17,988 nt of DNA from Marinagarivorans sp. UBA5868 (GCA_002432095.1 DJFQ01000232.1:1-17988), one strand, 5' to 3'. Positions 1 to 7,573 are shown, numbered from the stretch's first letter. Numbers and translations are program-made. The notes: a model not told the origin generated them from the sequence alone.

Positions 1-21
1 TTTGTGTTTGGAACTGGACAT
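1..21 (-). CDS. Possible start of a minus-strand gene cut by the window edge
   Basis: On the minus strand an ATG (complement of 19-21) opens a frame reading MSSSKHK before the window ends. An AAAAAGG purine run lies 7 nt upstream, a well-placed ribosome binding site. Seven codons cannot identify a product. It lies on the same strand as, and about 170 bp downstream of, the small lipoprotein gene, so it may belong to the same transcript or be the next unit. The call rests only on the ribosome binding site and start codon. Confidence 0.35.
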
Positions 22-191
22 CGTAGAACCTTTTTATGTAATTCCGAGCGGTTCGGCGCCCGGTACGATTTGAACTTCCGCCAGCTGGGTGCGGCGAGCC
101 ATTCTAACGGAAGCTTTTGGAATAAAGGGCGGGTTTTTGTTCGATCCGGTCGCGAATCGTTCGCAAAGCAAGATGGGCTTCGCTTTTTTTG

Positions 192-599
192 CTACCAGCG
201 TTGCACCGTGTCGGGAAACCGCTGGCGATCCTCGTCGGTTGCTCGGTCTTTGCATTCGCCGCGCAACCGGCGGGTCGTTTCGCCAGCATAGCGTCCTAGC
301 AGCACATAACCGTCGCGACAGTATTGGGACTGTTCCATCACCTCGTCCAACATGCTTTGCATCTGTCGCGCGTTGGTTTCGGGGCGTTTTTTGGGCGGGC
401 GTTCGCTGCCCGTGGGTAATGTCATGGGTTGGGATTGCATGGGGAATGTGAGCTCGAACAATTTTAAACCGCCCTCCGTAATGCGGGTTTGCAGTTCGAG
501 CGCGCGGATATCCGCCTGTTTATGGGCGCAGCCAGCGGCTATACAGAGCACAATTAACAGCCAGCGTATGGGCGAATGGTGAATTGTCATGCGGCGCAA
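192..599 (-). CDS. Small hypothetical lipoprotein at the end of the iron/copper operon
   Basis: A protein of about 135 aa that I do not recognise. It has a short basic start, a hydrophobic stretch (WLLIVLCIAA) and a lipobox-like IAAGC with Cys24, so it is predicted to be exported and lipidated by Lgt/LspA. The mature part is hydrophilic, rich in Arg, Glu and Gln, and has two further cysteines in its second half (QYC and GEC). Start choice is uncertain: a TTG at 599 has GGGAG 4 nt upstream, whereas the ATG at 590 is 13 nt from it. Both keep the signal peptide. The gene starts 17 bp after the multicopper oxidase stop on the same strand, which implies cotranscription. An accessory role for the oxidase is inference from position only. 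Confidence 0.7.
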   Translation of the reverse strand: MRRMTIHHSPIRWLLIVLCIAAGCAHKQADIRALELQTRITEGGLKLFELTFPMQSQPMTLPTGSERPPKKRPETNARQMQSMLDEVMEQSQYCRDGYVLLGRYAGETTRRLRGECKDRATDEDRQRFPDTVQRW

Positions 600-616
600 G
601 GAACTCCCGAAGGTGA

Positions 617-1984
617 TTAGGTGACGCGAATATACCCCATCAGTCCCGTCTCCAGGTGTTCGATCACGTGGCAGTGGAACATCCAGTCGCCGGGGTTATC
701 CGCCACTATGGCGACCTCGGCGCGTTGATTTTTGCCCAGCAGAATCGTATCTGTGTGGTAAGGCTCCAGCATCTGTTGATTGACACTCAGAACGGTAAAA
801 GTGAAACCGTGGAGATGAATCGGGTGCGGGTGGGGAGTCGCGTTGTACAGCTCGAAGATATAGGTGCGCCCCATGCGCAGCGTTGCCAGCGGGTCCGGCA
901 GATGTTGGTGATTATGTTCGGCCCAGGCGCGCTTATTGATTGTCCAGAATACCGGATCTGCTTTGCCATCCTCTCCTACCGGTGATAGGGCGCCGGCCCA
1001 TTCAAAACTCAGCGGTATGCGCTCTGCATTGGCCAGATCCAGCGCCGGGACAGGATTGGGCGGCAAAGATGGCATTGGCAAAGGCGGCACTTGTCCGGGA
1101 ACGACTTCCAGTTCACACAGGCTGAAGGCAAACCGGCCTTTGCGGTCGAGGATCTGATAAACCCCCGGCGTTTGCGGCACCTGCAGCGCCAGATCCACTC
1201 GCATACCGGCACCGAGGGGATGGCTTTCCAGGGGTATTGGTCGAGGCAGTGGATTGCCCTCCACGGCGATGACCATCGCCGGCAGGTCCGCGCCTATGTT
1301 GAATACGCGGGTGTTATCCATGTTGGCGATGCGCAGACGTACCACACTGCCGGCTGTAAGCGTGAGTCGCTCGCTGGTTTTGCCGTTCACGGTTGGATGG
1401 TTGCCGAGGGTACCAGCACGGGCGGCGGCCCGGTGACTGGTGAAAGGGGCAAAGCTGCCATCGGCGTTCAGGTGCCAATCTTTGAGTGCCAAGCTGAGAT
1501 CCTGATGGAAAAAAACAGGATTCTCCTCTTCAACGATGAGCAAGCCCACCAGACCGCGACCAAGCTGTTCGAGGCTGTTGAAGTGGGGGTGGTACCAAAA
1601 AGTGCCGGCGTCCGGGCAGGTGAATTCATAAACGAATGCACCGCCCGGCGGGATAGGGTCCTGTGTCAGTCCCGGCACGCCATCGGCGGCGTTGTTCAAG
1701 CGGATGCCGTGCCAGTGGATGGTGGTTGGTTCCGGCAATTCATTGCGCACCAGAATGCGCACCGGGTGATTTTGCCGCAGGCGGAGCGTTGGCCCGGGAG
1801 ATGTGCCGTTGAAGGTCCACGCTGGAGTGCTGGTGCCGGGTATCAAAGAAATCGATTGTGGTTTGAGTATGAGTTCATATTCATAAGTACTGTGCCGTGG
1901 ACGAGTGGCGCATCCGCCAAGCGCAAGGCCGCCGAAAGTCAGCAGGGTTTGCAGGCAACGGCGCCGGGTTAAAGACATCAGCAT
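617..1984 (-). CDS. Tat-exported lipoprotein multicopper oxidase (laccase/CueO-like)
   Basis: 455 aa with the full copper-ligand set of three-domain multicopper oxidases: HWHG at 90-93, YHPH at 131-134, the HPIHLHG block with His387, His390 and His392, and HCHVIEH at 437-443. Cys438, His387 and His443 should hold the type 1 copper, and the other histidines the trinuclear centre. The position corresponding to the axial Met of CueO is Leu448, with Met449 after it. The N-terminus has a twin-arginine stretch (TRRRCLQ) and a lipobox ending LGGC at Cys25, so it is probably exported folded and membrane-anchored. Family members oxidise Cu(I), Fe(II) or phenols. The Fur-type operon promoter makes ferroxidase the favoured inference. 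No Met-rich copper insert was seen. ATGs at 1984 and 1978 are equally possible. It lies 67 bp after the DUF1513 gene. Confidence 0.93.
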   Translation of the reverse strand: MLMSLTRRRCLQTLLTFGGLALGGCATRPRHSTYEYELILKPQSISLIPGTSTPAWTFNGTSPGPTLRLRQNHPVRILVRNELPEPTTIHWHGIRLNNAADGVPGLTQDPIPPGGAFVYEFTCPDAGTFWYHPHFNSLEQLGRGLVGLLIVEEENPVFFHQDLSLALKDWHLNADGSFAPFTSHRAAARAGTLGNHPTVNGKTSERLTLTAGSVVRLRIANMDNTRVFNIGADLPAMVIAVEGNPLPRPIPLESHPLGAGMRVDLALQVPQTPGVYQILDRKGRFAFSLCELEVVPGQVPPLPMPSLPPNPVPALDLANAERIPLSFEWAGALSPVGEDGKADPVFWTINKRAWAEHNHQHLPDPLATLRMGRTYIFELYNATPHPHPIHLHGFTFTVLSVNQQMLEPYHTDTILLGKNQRAEVAIVADNPGDWMFHCHVIEHLETGLMGYIRVT

Positions 1985-2051
1985 AAAAAACCGCAGTTCA
2001 GAATCAGCAAGTTGATGGATGGCGCCACGCCCAAACCAGTGGGTCGCGTGC

Positions 2052-3155
2052 TCAAACGAGCGCCAGATGATTGTCCCAGTGCATTCCGGGGGTGTGGGTC
2101 GCCAGCTCCAAGTGGGGTTCGGGCGCGATCCGTAGATAGACCAGCTGACCCATTCCGTTGCTCACCATAAAGCTGTTTTCAGCAGAGACCCAGGCGGCGC
2201 CAGCAACATCGCGCACGGTGAAATGACCCATCAAACGATTGCCGGCGAGATCCCACAGGGAAATCAAGTTACCCCGCGGCGTGGTGCTGAGGGCCAAGCG
2301 CCCGTCCGCTGATAGTGCGACGCTGGCAATATATTGGTTCATCTGCCGCCAATCCTCTGACTGTGCCGGAAATTCTCGTAGCGCACGTCCCTGTTGGTGT
2401 TGAAACACCAGTGGATGGGGACGCGCTTCGATGCCCGATGTGTGGTCCTGAGCACCGACCACGACGAGTCCCGTAGCACTGACCGCCAAATGGCGCAGGC
2501 TGATCTGGTGGTGGGGTGGCATCACCTGGTCGACCAGTTCGCCGGACTGCGCCCGCAAATACGCCAAGCTCGGAGCCATAGTGTCCAGATTGAGCATTTC
2601 CCTCTGGGAATTCGGATGGGTGAGAATGCCGCCGTTGGCTACCACCAAAGTGTCGCCGCCGGGGAGTAATGCGAGTTGGTGAGGGTCCAGACCATGAGTA
2701 TTGAATTGGGTCAGCTTGCGAAACGGAGGGCGGGTTTCGTGAACCGCAACCACGCCCATGCGTCGGTTGTAAGCGTAGGTGGTGAGAAACAAAAACTGGC
2801 CATCCTCGCTGACGCAGCCATGTCCGCAAAAGTGCTCACCCTCGTCGGCGTTCAGCGTACCCATCAACTCGCCGTGGTGCATATCCACCACATAACACTC
2901 CCGGCCGGGGCGGCGGGCGAAGTAAATAGCCAATTGATCGTCGAGCACGCGCGCTTCGTGGGCGCGGTGAGGCACTGGCAGACAGTAGTTCAGATGTCCG
3001 TCGGCTCTTATCCCAAGCAGACAGTGTCCGCCTTGCTCGTCGTCCGCGGCGCTTAAAAACCGCGTGCTATCGGCGTTTAGCCGAGCGCCCACGGAAGCCA
3101 ATAAGCCTCCACCAAGCGTGGCCAAAACAAGGCGGCGACGAGTGACTGGCCTCAT
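2052..3155 (-). CDS. DUF1513 family protein with Tat signal, beta-propeller type
   Basis: 367 aa. It begins MRPVTRRRLVLATLGGG, a twin-arginine signal with hydrophobic core, so it is predicted to be periplasmic. The mature part has repeated propeller-like strands (for example GRECYVVDMHHGELMGTL, LALLPGGDTLVVANGG and ALSADGRLALSTTPRG), as in DUF1513 proteins. Conserved His-containing patches such as HGLDPHQ and MPPHHQ are visible. The family is found beside imelysin and di-haem oxidoreductase genes in Fur-regulated clusters of Pseudomonas and relatives; its biochemical role is not established. It starts 3 bp after the upstream imelysin-like gene, and its probable GGTGA ribosome binding site lies at the end of that gene, suggesting translational coupling. 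Confidence 0.88.
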   Translation of the reverse strand: MRPVTRRRLVLATLGGGLLASVGARLNADSTRFLSAADDEQGGHCLLGIRADGHLNYCLPVPHRAHEARVLDDQLAIYFARRPGRECYVVDMHHGELMGTLNADEGEHFCGHGCVSEDGQFLFLTTYAYNRRMGVVAVHETRPPFRKLTQFNTHGLDPHQLALLPGGDTLVVANGGILTHPNSQREMLNLDTMAPSLAYLRAQSGELVDQVMPPHHQISLRHLAVSATGLVVVGAQDHTSGIEARPHPLVFQHQQGRALREFPAQSEDWRQMNQYIASVALSADGRLALSTTPRGNLISLWDLAGNRLMGHFTVRDVAGAAWVSAENSFMVSNGMGQLVYLRIAPEPHLELATHTPGMHWDNHLALV

Positions 3156-3158
3156 AGA

Positions 3159-4238
3159 TCAGTCACCATCACTGGAATTAAACCCCAGTTGCAATTGCAA
3201 TTTGGCCGGCATTTCGCGTTTCAACAATGGCAGAAGTTGATCGAGGCTGTCCCAGGCGGCTTGAAACTGCGGCAGCGCGTCCGGCTGCTGTAAGTGGACG
3301 AAGAGCGGAGAGGGAAGCGGGGCGATTTTTTGGCGGCTGTCGGTGAAGGCTGCTTCTATCCGTCGGGCCAGTTCTTTGTGACCCCGCTCTATTAATGCCG
3401 GTTGAATGCCGGTGAGAAACAATTGCTCGCTCGCCGCCAGCTCCGCCTGCATCGCCTGGAGTGAAAGGCCGCTGCGCCAAAGTTCCAGGTGGTACGGGTT
3501 GACCCTCCCCGCACCAGGACGCCCGCCGAATGGTTCCCCCAGCTCCTTGTTCTTGAGCGTCTCGATACTCATAACCATGGCGCTGATCAATGCCGTCAAC
3601 ACGTCATCCTCTGCTGGGAATGCCAGATTCCCCGGCCCTGGAGCTAAAAACGTTTTCACATAGTTGCCGCCTTCTGGCGACCAGTCGTGTGCCAACCGTT
3701 CGGCAACCGTCTGAGTATTGGTCGCCGCCGCTTGTAAAAACAAGCACGTCCGCGGTTCGGCGAATCTTGCAGGCGATGCCTGACTGGGATCGAATAGGAG
3801 GTATTCGAGTGCCGAAAGTCCCTGCACCAGTACGTTGCTCTCCGCCAGAGTCGTCGCATCGATCGGCGTTTGCGCCGCCAATAGCGCTTCTACCTTTTGC
3901 CCCACCCGATTGTGAGTATCCGGCCAAAACTGTATTCGCCAGGCCTGATTGCCCTCCGTTACTGGACCGAAGTTCACCAGTTGTAGGGTTTGCCACGTCA
4001 TCATGGCTGCGCGCCAGGCATCACGGCTTTGCTCCAGGGAGGCGGAGTCGGAGGGGTTTTGGCAAAATCGTTCAAGACTCTTGCGTAGCTCTGCGGTGGA
4101 ACGCGAAAAATCCTGATGCCACGGCATGATCAGGTTATCTGCGGTATTCGTTAAGGCCTGTTCGAACGCGGAAGCCGTGGGTTTGGGCGTACAGGCGAAC
4201 AAGGTGGTGAGCAGCAGTAACATCAATCGAGTTGGCAT
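3159..4238 (-). CDS. Imelysin-like (M75 family) lipoprotein, second paralogue
   Basis: 359 aa. The signal peptide ends in TTLFAC (Cys16), a lipobox, so this is a predicted lipoprotein. The helical imelysin fold is suggested by the N-terminal four-helix pattern (SRDAWRAAMMTWQ) and by GLSALEYLLFD at 140-150, which occupies the place of the GxHxxE motif. The His is replaced by Ser142, while Glu145 is kept. This matches the second imelysin type commonly found with di-haem oxidoreductases. Proteins of this group are thought to bind or deliver iron rather than cleave peptides. The gene lies 14 bp after the di-haem oxidoreductase and 3 bp before DUF1513, within one operon. Membrane-side iron binding is inferred from family and context. 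Confidence 0.9.
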   Translation of the reverse strand: MPTRLMLLLLTTLFACTPKPTASAFEQALTNTADNLIMPWHQDFSRSTAELRKSLERFCQNPSDSASLEQSRDAWRAAMMTWQTLQLVNFGPVTEGNQAWRIQFWPDTHNRVGQKVEALLAAQTPIDATTLAESNVLVQGLSALEYLLFDPSQASPARFAEPRTCLFLQAAATNTQTVAERLAHDWSPEGGNYVKTFLAPGPGNLAFPAEDDVLTALISAMVMSIETLKNKELGEPFGGRPGAGRVNPYHLELWRSGLSLQAMQAELAASEQLFLTGIQPALIERGHKELARRIEAAFTDSRQKIAPLPSPLFVHLQQPDALPQFQAAWDSLDQLLPLLKREMPAKLQLQLGFNSSDGD

Positions 4239-4252
4239 GGATTACTTGGCCA

Positions 4253-5680
4253 TTAAAGTGAATTAAGAAATGCCAGCAGCGCTTCGCGCTTGTCGGCGGT
4301 CAGCTGGCGCACAGCCTGCTGGCTTGCATCGGCTTCACCACCGTGCCAAAGAATCGCTTCCAGCAGATTGCGGGCGCGCCCGTCGTGAAGAAAGAAAGTG
4401 TGACCGGTCACGGTTTCGGTCAGGCCGATCCCCCACAGCGGCGGTGTGCGCCATTCACTGCCACTGGCGAGAAATTCGCCGCGGCCGTCGTCGAGACCCG
4501 GACCCATGTCGTGCAGCAGTAGATCCGTGAATGGGTGAATCGTCTGCTGACTTAACCACTCGTGGAATGAATTGCCCGTGGTCCAGGTGGGGGTGTGGCA
4601 GGCGGCGCAGCCGGAATCGACAAATACATTCCAGCCGGCCTGTACCTTGGGGTCATCAATATTTCGTCGCACCGGCACCGCCAAGTTAGCCGTATAAAAA
4701 TCCACCTGCTCCTGGATTTGTGCCGCCAACTCGGGCGCCCCACCGCTGGATGCCTGGCAAGTTGCGGCCGAGACGGGGCAGTCCTCATCAGGGAGCAGTC
4801 TGGAAGTGATCCCCATATCATTGACGAAGGCGGCCGCGTTTTGCTGCGGCAGCGAAGGTTGACCGGCTTTCCAGCCAAACCGTCCCAAAACCGTCAGGCC
4901 CCCGCTAAGGTCCCAGACCCGGTTTGCGCGTCCCGAAATACCGTCGCCATCGGCGTCGTTCGGGTCTTCGCGCGCTACTATGTGGGCGGCATCCAGCGCT
5001 GCCAGGAGTCCCAGTCCGATCATTGGCGGAGCTACTCTTGCAGACAGTTGCACCTGCGGGTGCAGAGGTCCGTAGTTAGTGTCCAAGATAGTGAGTGTCG
5101 GCTGTCGCAGCATCACCTGCGCACCATCGGATAGGGTCACCGGCTGTTCCCGGTAGCTCACCTGGACGCGGCCCTCTGGTGCCAGATTGGTGACGGCAAA
5201 ATCCTGCAGTTGTAGCCCGTAGGTGGGTTCTGGAACATTGCCCAACCTGCGCAACAGCTCCTGATCTCGGCCATCCGAATCCGGCGGAATGCTAAGCCGC
5301 ACTAGCATCGAGACTCTATTGGCAAGTTCGGGCTCCGGAGGATGCCCGCGACCATCTTTAATGTGGCAGTTCTGGCAGGCGTTGGTATTGAGAAGCGGTC
5401 CCAAGCCGTCCCTCGCTGTGGTGGAGGATGGGGCTGTCACCCAAGGGTTGCGGAAGAAACTGTTGCCGACGCTAAAGTCGAGACGCCGTTGCAACGGCAT
5501 ATTGGCAGCAGGCAGAGAAAATGCGGAATGATGGTCGCTGCGGATACTGGTATCGCCGCCAAGCCTTTCGCCCGGCATCGGCGGTGCGGATGCTGCAGCC
5601 GTACTGCTCATCATCGCGAAGATGACGAGCAGTCGAAACACAAAGTTACCGTATTGGATGTTAGAAGCTGTGGTCTGCAT
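4253..5680 (-). CDS. Di-haem oxidoreductase (DHOR, formerly 'thiol oxidoreductase', COG3488-like)
   Basis: 475 aa from the ATG at 5680. A signal peptide (FVFRLLVIFAMMSSTAAASA) precedes two c-type haem sites, CQNCH at 102-106 and CAACH at 358-362, so it is predicted to be a periplasmic cytochrome-c peroxidase-like protein. The stretch RLDFSVGNSFFRNPW and the calcium-like DPNDADGDGISGR loop are typical of this family, as is HDGRARNLLEAILWHGGEA near the C-terminus. The start codon overlaps the 3' end of the imelysin gene by 20 bp, suggesting coupled translation. A TTG at 5692 would add 4 residues but has no better ribosome binding site. The family is placed with imelysins in iron-responsive clusters. 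A redox role in iron handling, analogous to the haem peroxidase EfeB, is inference. Confidence 0.92.
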   Translation of the reverse strand: MQTTASNIQYGNFVFRLLVIFAMMSSTAAASAPPMPGERLGGDTSIRSDHHSAFSLPAANMPLQRRLDFSVGNSFFRNPWVTAPSSTTARDGLGPLLNTNACQNCHIKDGRGHPPEPELANRVSMLVRLSIPPDSDGRDQELLRRLGNVPEPTYGLQLQDFAVTNLAPEGRVQVSYREQPVTLSDGAQVMLRQPTLTILDTNYGPLHPQVQLSARVAPPMIGLGLLAALDAAHIVAREDPNDADGDGISGRANRVWDLSGGLTVLGRFGWKAGQPSLPQQNAAAFVNDMGITSRLLPDEDCPVSAATCQASSGGAPELAAQIQEQVDFYTANLAVPVRRNIDDPKVQAGWNVFVDSGCAACHTPTWTTGNSFHEWLSQQTIHPFTDLLLHDMGPGLDDGRGEFLASGSEWRTPPLWGIGLTETVTGHTFFLHDGRARNLLEAILWHGGEADASQQAVRQLTADKREALLAFLNSL

Positions 5681-6908
5681 TGTCCGGCGCAAAGTGACTT
5701 ATGCCGAGCGTCTTGGCGATCTCTTCGATGACAGTGGTTTCCGCTACCAATGCCTGGATGCTGTTTTTAATGAGAGTGGCTCCAGCGCTATTGCCCTCGG
5801 CGATCATCTGGTCAAATTTCATGGATTTGGCGGGATCTTCCGCTGCGGCGACCATGGCGTGCAGCGCCGCTTCGGTATTGTCCAGTGCGGTTTCCATCCG
5901 CTGATGCAATGCGGGGTTTTTGGTCTTGATGAATTCCGCAAGGGATGTGCCTTTAACGAGTCCACCGTCAACCCGCGAGTATTGGCCGTTATAAACGTTG
6001 GCGATGCCTTTGGCGTTGTAATAGTGAGCGTTGTGGGTGTTATCACTGAAGCAATCCTGCTCGTCTTCGGTGGAGTTGGCCTCTAGGGCGACTTTCATAC
6101 GCTCGCCCGCAAGTTCGCCAAGTGCCAGGCTGCCCATGCCAAACAGCATAATCTTCAGCGCATTGTTAGGGTTTTGCAGTAGATCATTGCGATAACTGCC
6201 TTTGGGTGCCCAGATTCCCGCCATCTCTTCCAGGTCTTTCACCAAAAGATCGGTGGCCGCTTGAAGATAATCCCGGCGACGGTCGCAGTTGCCGTTCGTG
6301 CACTCTTTGCCGATGGCAAAATCTGTATAGGGTCGTTCTCCGGCGCCAGCGTTGGTGCCGTTCAAATCCTGACCCCAAAGCATAAATTCGATAGCGTGAT
6401 AACCGGTGGCAACGTTGACCTCGGACCCTCCCAACTCATTCAGGTCCACCAATAGTTCTGGGGTGATGGAAGTCAGCGGCAAGGCGGTGGTGCCAAGCTT
6501 CAGTTCTTTGTTCGCAACCACATTCGCGGTCGCCGCAATATTGCCCATTTCATGATGATAATTCTTGGCAACATAGTCGATCATGCCTTCGTCCAGCGGC
6601 CAGGCGTTTACCTGCCCCTCCCACTCGTCGACCGGCGGATTGCCGAAGCGGAAGACTTCACTTTGAGTGTAGGGGATGCGGGCGGTGATCCAGGCAATAC
6701 GGGCCTTGTCCAAACTTTCGGAGCTTGGATTGGCCAACAGTTGCTGGATTTCCTTTTGCAGGTTTTTGGCCTGGAGCAGAGCATCGTCAAAAGTGGCGTA
6801 CGCAATGTCCGCATATGTTTTGGCCACATCGCTGGCACTAACGGCTGCTTGAGCTGGCCCCGCTGCTAGCAAGCCAGCCAGGACCAGGGAGGAATAAATG
6901 GTTTTCAC
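5661..6908 (-). CDS. Imelysin / IrpA-like iron-regulated periplasmic protein (M75)
   Basis: 415 aa. The chosen start is a GTG (complement of 6906-6908) with GAGG 7 nt upstream. It gives a clean signal peptide, MKTIYSSLVLAGLLAAGPAQA, cut near residue 21. The upstream in-frame extension lacks a ribosome binding site. The imelysin motif GYHAIE at 169-174 (His171, Glu174) is intact, followed by FMLWGQDLN, which is strongly conserved in IrpA-type proteins. There are four Cys, two of them in KECTNGNCDRRR. The family is periplasmic or membrane-associated, iron-regulated and related to the M75 domain of EfeO; proteolysis is doubted for most members. As first gene of the operon it sits 62 bp from a Fur-box match, so iron repression is expected. 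Confidence 0.93.
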   Translation of the reverse strand: MKTIYSSLVLAGLLAAGPAQAAVSASDVAKTYADIAYATFDDALLQAKNLQKEIQQLLANPSSESLDKARIAWITARIPYTQSEVFRFGNPPVDEWEGQVNAWPLDEGMIDYVAKNYHHEMGNIAATANVVANKELKLGTTALPLTSITPELLVDLNELGGSEVNVATGYHAIEFMLWGQDLNGTNAGAGERPYTDFAIGKECTNGNCDRRRDYLQAATDLLVKDLEEMAGIWAPKGSYRNDLLQNPNNALKIMLFGMGSLALGELAGERMKVALEANSTEDEQDCFSDNTHNAHYYNAKGIANVYNGQYSRVDGGLVKGTSLAEFIKTKNPALHQRMETALDNTEAALHAMVAAAEDPAKSMKFDQMIAEGNSAGATLIKNSIQALVAETTVIEEIAKTLGISHFAPDNADHSF

Positions 6909-6956
6909 AATGAGACCTCGTTGCAGTGAATTGCATGGAGATTCGAACGGGCTCGC

Positions 6957-6985
6957 ACAATAATACAAATAATAATTGTTATCAA
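6957..6985 (-). promoter_or_regulatory. Sigma-70 promoter of the imelysin/multicopper oxidase operon
   Basis: On the minus strand TTGATA (complement of 6980-6985, 5/6 to TTGACA) is followed after exactly 17 bp by TATTGT (complement of 6957-6962, 4/6 to TATAAT). It reads towards the imelysin gene, whose start is about 48 bp below the -10. The Fur box covers the -35 and part of the spacer. The region is strongly AT-rich compared with its surroundings. Confidence 0.6.
6970..6984 (-). promoter_or_regulatory. Fur box (predicted)
   Basis: Read on the minus strand the site is TGATAACAATTATTA. It matches 12 of the 14 defined bases of the 7-1-7 Fur motif TGATAAT-N-ATTATCA. It overlaps the -35 element and spacer of the predicted imelysin operon promoter, the usual position for iron-dependent repression. 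Iron-regulated imelysins support the reading. Confidence 0.8.
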
Positions 6986-7000
6986 TTGTGTGTGGCGCAA

Positions 7001-7037
7001 CTGCTAATCGAGCAACTAACAGCTGCTAATCGAACAA
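7001..7037. repeat. Two 15-bp direct repeats upstream of the iron operon promoter
   Basis: CTGCTAATCGAGCAA at 7001-7015 recurs as CTGCTAATCGAACAA at 7023-7037, one mismatch, 22 bp apart start to start (two helical turns). A partial third element, GAGCAACTA, occurs at 7010-7018 and again at 7051-7059. They lie just upstream of the predicted promoter and downstream of yhbY. Spacing by two helical turns suits an activator or repressor site, but duplication slippage is equally possible. Confidence 0.55.
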
Positions 7038-7094
7038 GTCGTCAGCGCGTGAGCAACTAGTTGTGCGTGCCGAGCCTTGGAAAGAGGTTCATGG

Positions 7095-7394
7095 TCAACG
7101 GATATTCGAGGTGGATAACTTGGGTTTGCGTGCGGCGCGAAACACCAGTACGACCTTGCCAATGGTTTGTACAATTTCTGCTCCGGTCTGTTCGCAAAGA
7201 TCGGTGACAACTTGTTTGCGCTCTTCGCGGTCCTCCATCGCCAACTTCACCTTGATTAGCTCGTGGTCGTCCAGTGCTCGCTGAAGTTCGGCGATGACTC
7301 CTTCGCTAAGTCCTTTGCCGGCGACAGTGACCACGGGCTTCAGTCCATGACCTATAGTGCGGTAACGCTTTTTGGTATCGGTGTCTAAACTCAT
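7095..7394 (-). CDS. yhbY: YhbY family RNA-binding protein (CRS1/YhbY domain)
   Basis: 99 aa, basic and very close in length and pattern to E. coli YhbY. It shows LKPVVTVAGKGLSEGVIAEL, the glycine-rich loop of the CRM fold, then HELIKVKLAMEDREER and a C-terminal IGKVVLVFRAARKPK. The family binds pre-50S ribosomal particles. The start at 7394 (MSLDTDTKKRYR) matches the known E. coli N-terminus better than the ATG at 7412, which would add six residues. It is transcribed divergently from rlmE, the arrangement seen in E. coli. The C-terminal tail STSNIR is short and poorly conserved. No convincing terminator was found after it. Confidence 0.93.
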   Translation of the reverse strand: MSLDTDTKKRYRTIGHGLKPVVTVAGKGLSEGVIAELQRALDDHELIKVKLAMEDREERKQVVTDLCEQTGAEIVQTIGKVVLVFRAARKPKLSTSNIR

Positions 7395-7573
7395 AAAACT
7401 GCCTTTGTTCATAGCTACAGCCTATCGGCTGTTCTTAGGGATTCAACTTCACTTTTCCCGCGTAGATGCAATAATACCCGGCCTGCTGAACCCGGCAGCG
7501 CCTCACGACGGCGAATTCGGCTGAAGTGCGGGCATATTGTAGCGACTCACCCTCTCGCGAGCTCAAGGTTTTT

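Noticed and set aside
34..102. Minus-strand mini-frame (MARRTQLAEVQ...) between the lipoprotein gene and the left edge, as a leader peptide
   Set aside because: No ribosome binding site before its ATG and no attenuator-like hairpins after it. The T-arm-like TTCAAAT stretch in it does not form a proper T stem, so it is not a tRNA remnant either.
152..187. Hairpin-like sequence GCGAATCGTTCGC and AAGC/GCTT followed by T7, as a terminator
   Set aside because: On the minus strand no T-run follows the stems; on the plus strand the only stem before the T-run is 4 bp and no plus-strand gene precedes it.
4..291. Plus-strand open frame of 95 codons at the left edge
   Set aside because: It runs antisense into the small lipoprotein gene, has no ribosome binding site and shows no recognisable domain or hydrophobic pattern.
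1091..1972. 293-codon plus-strand open frame opposite the multicopper oxidase
   Set aside because: It is antisense to a gene with all copper-ligand motifs; the long frame reflects codon bias of the real gene.
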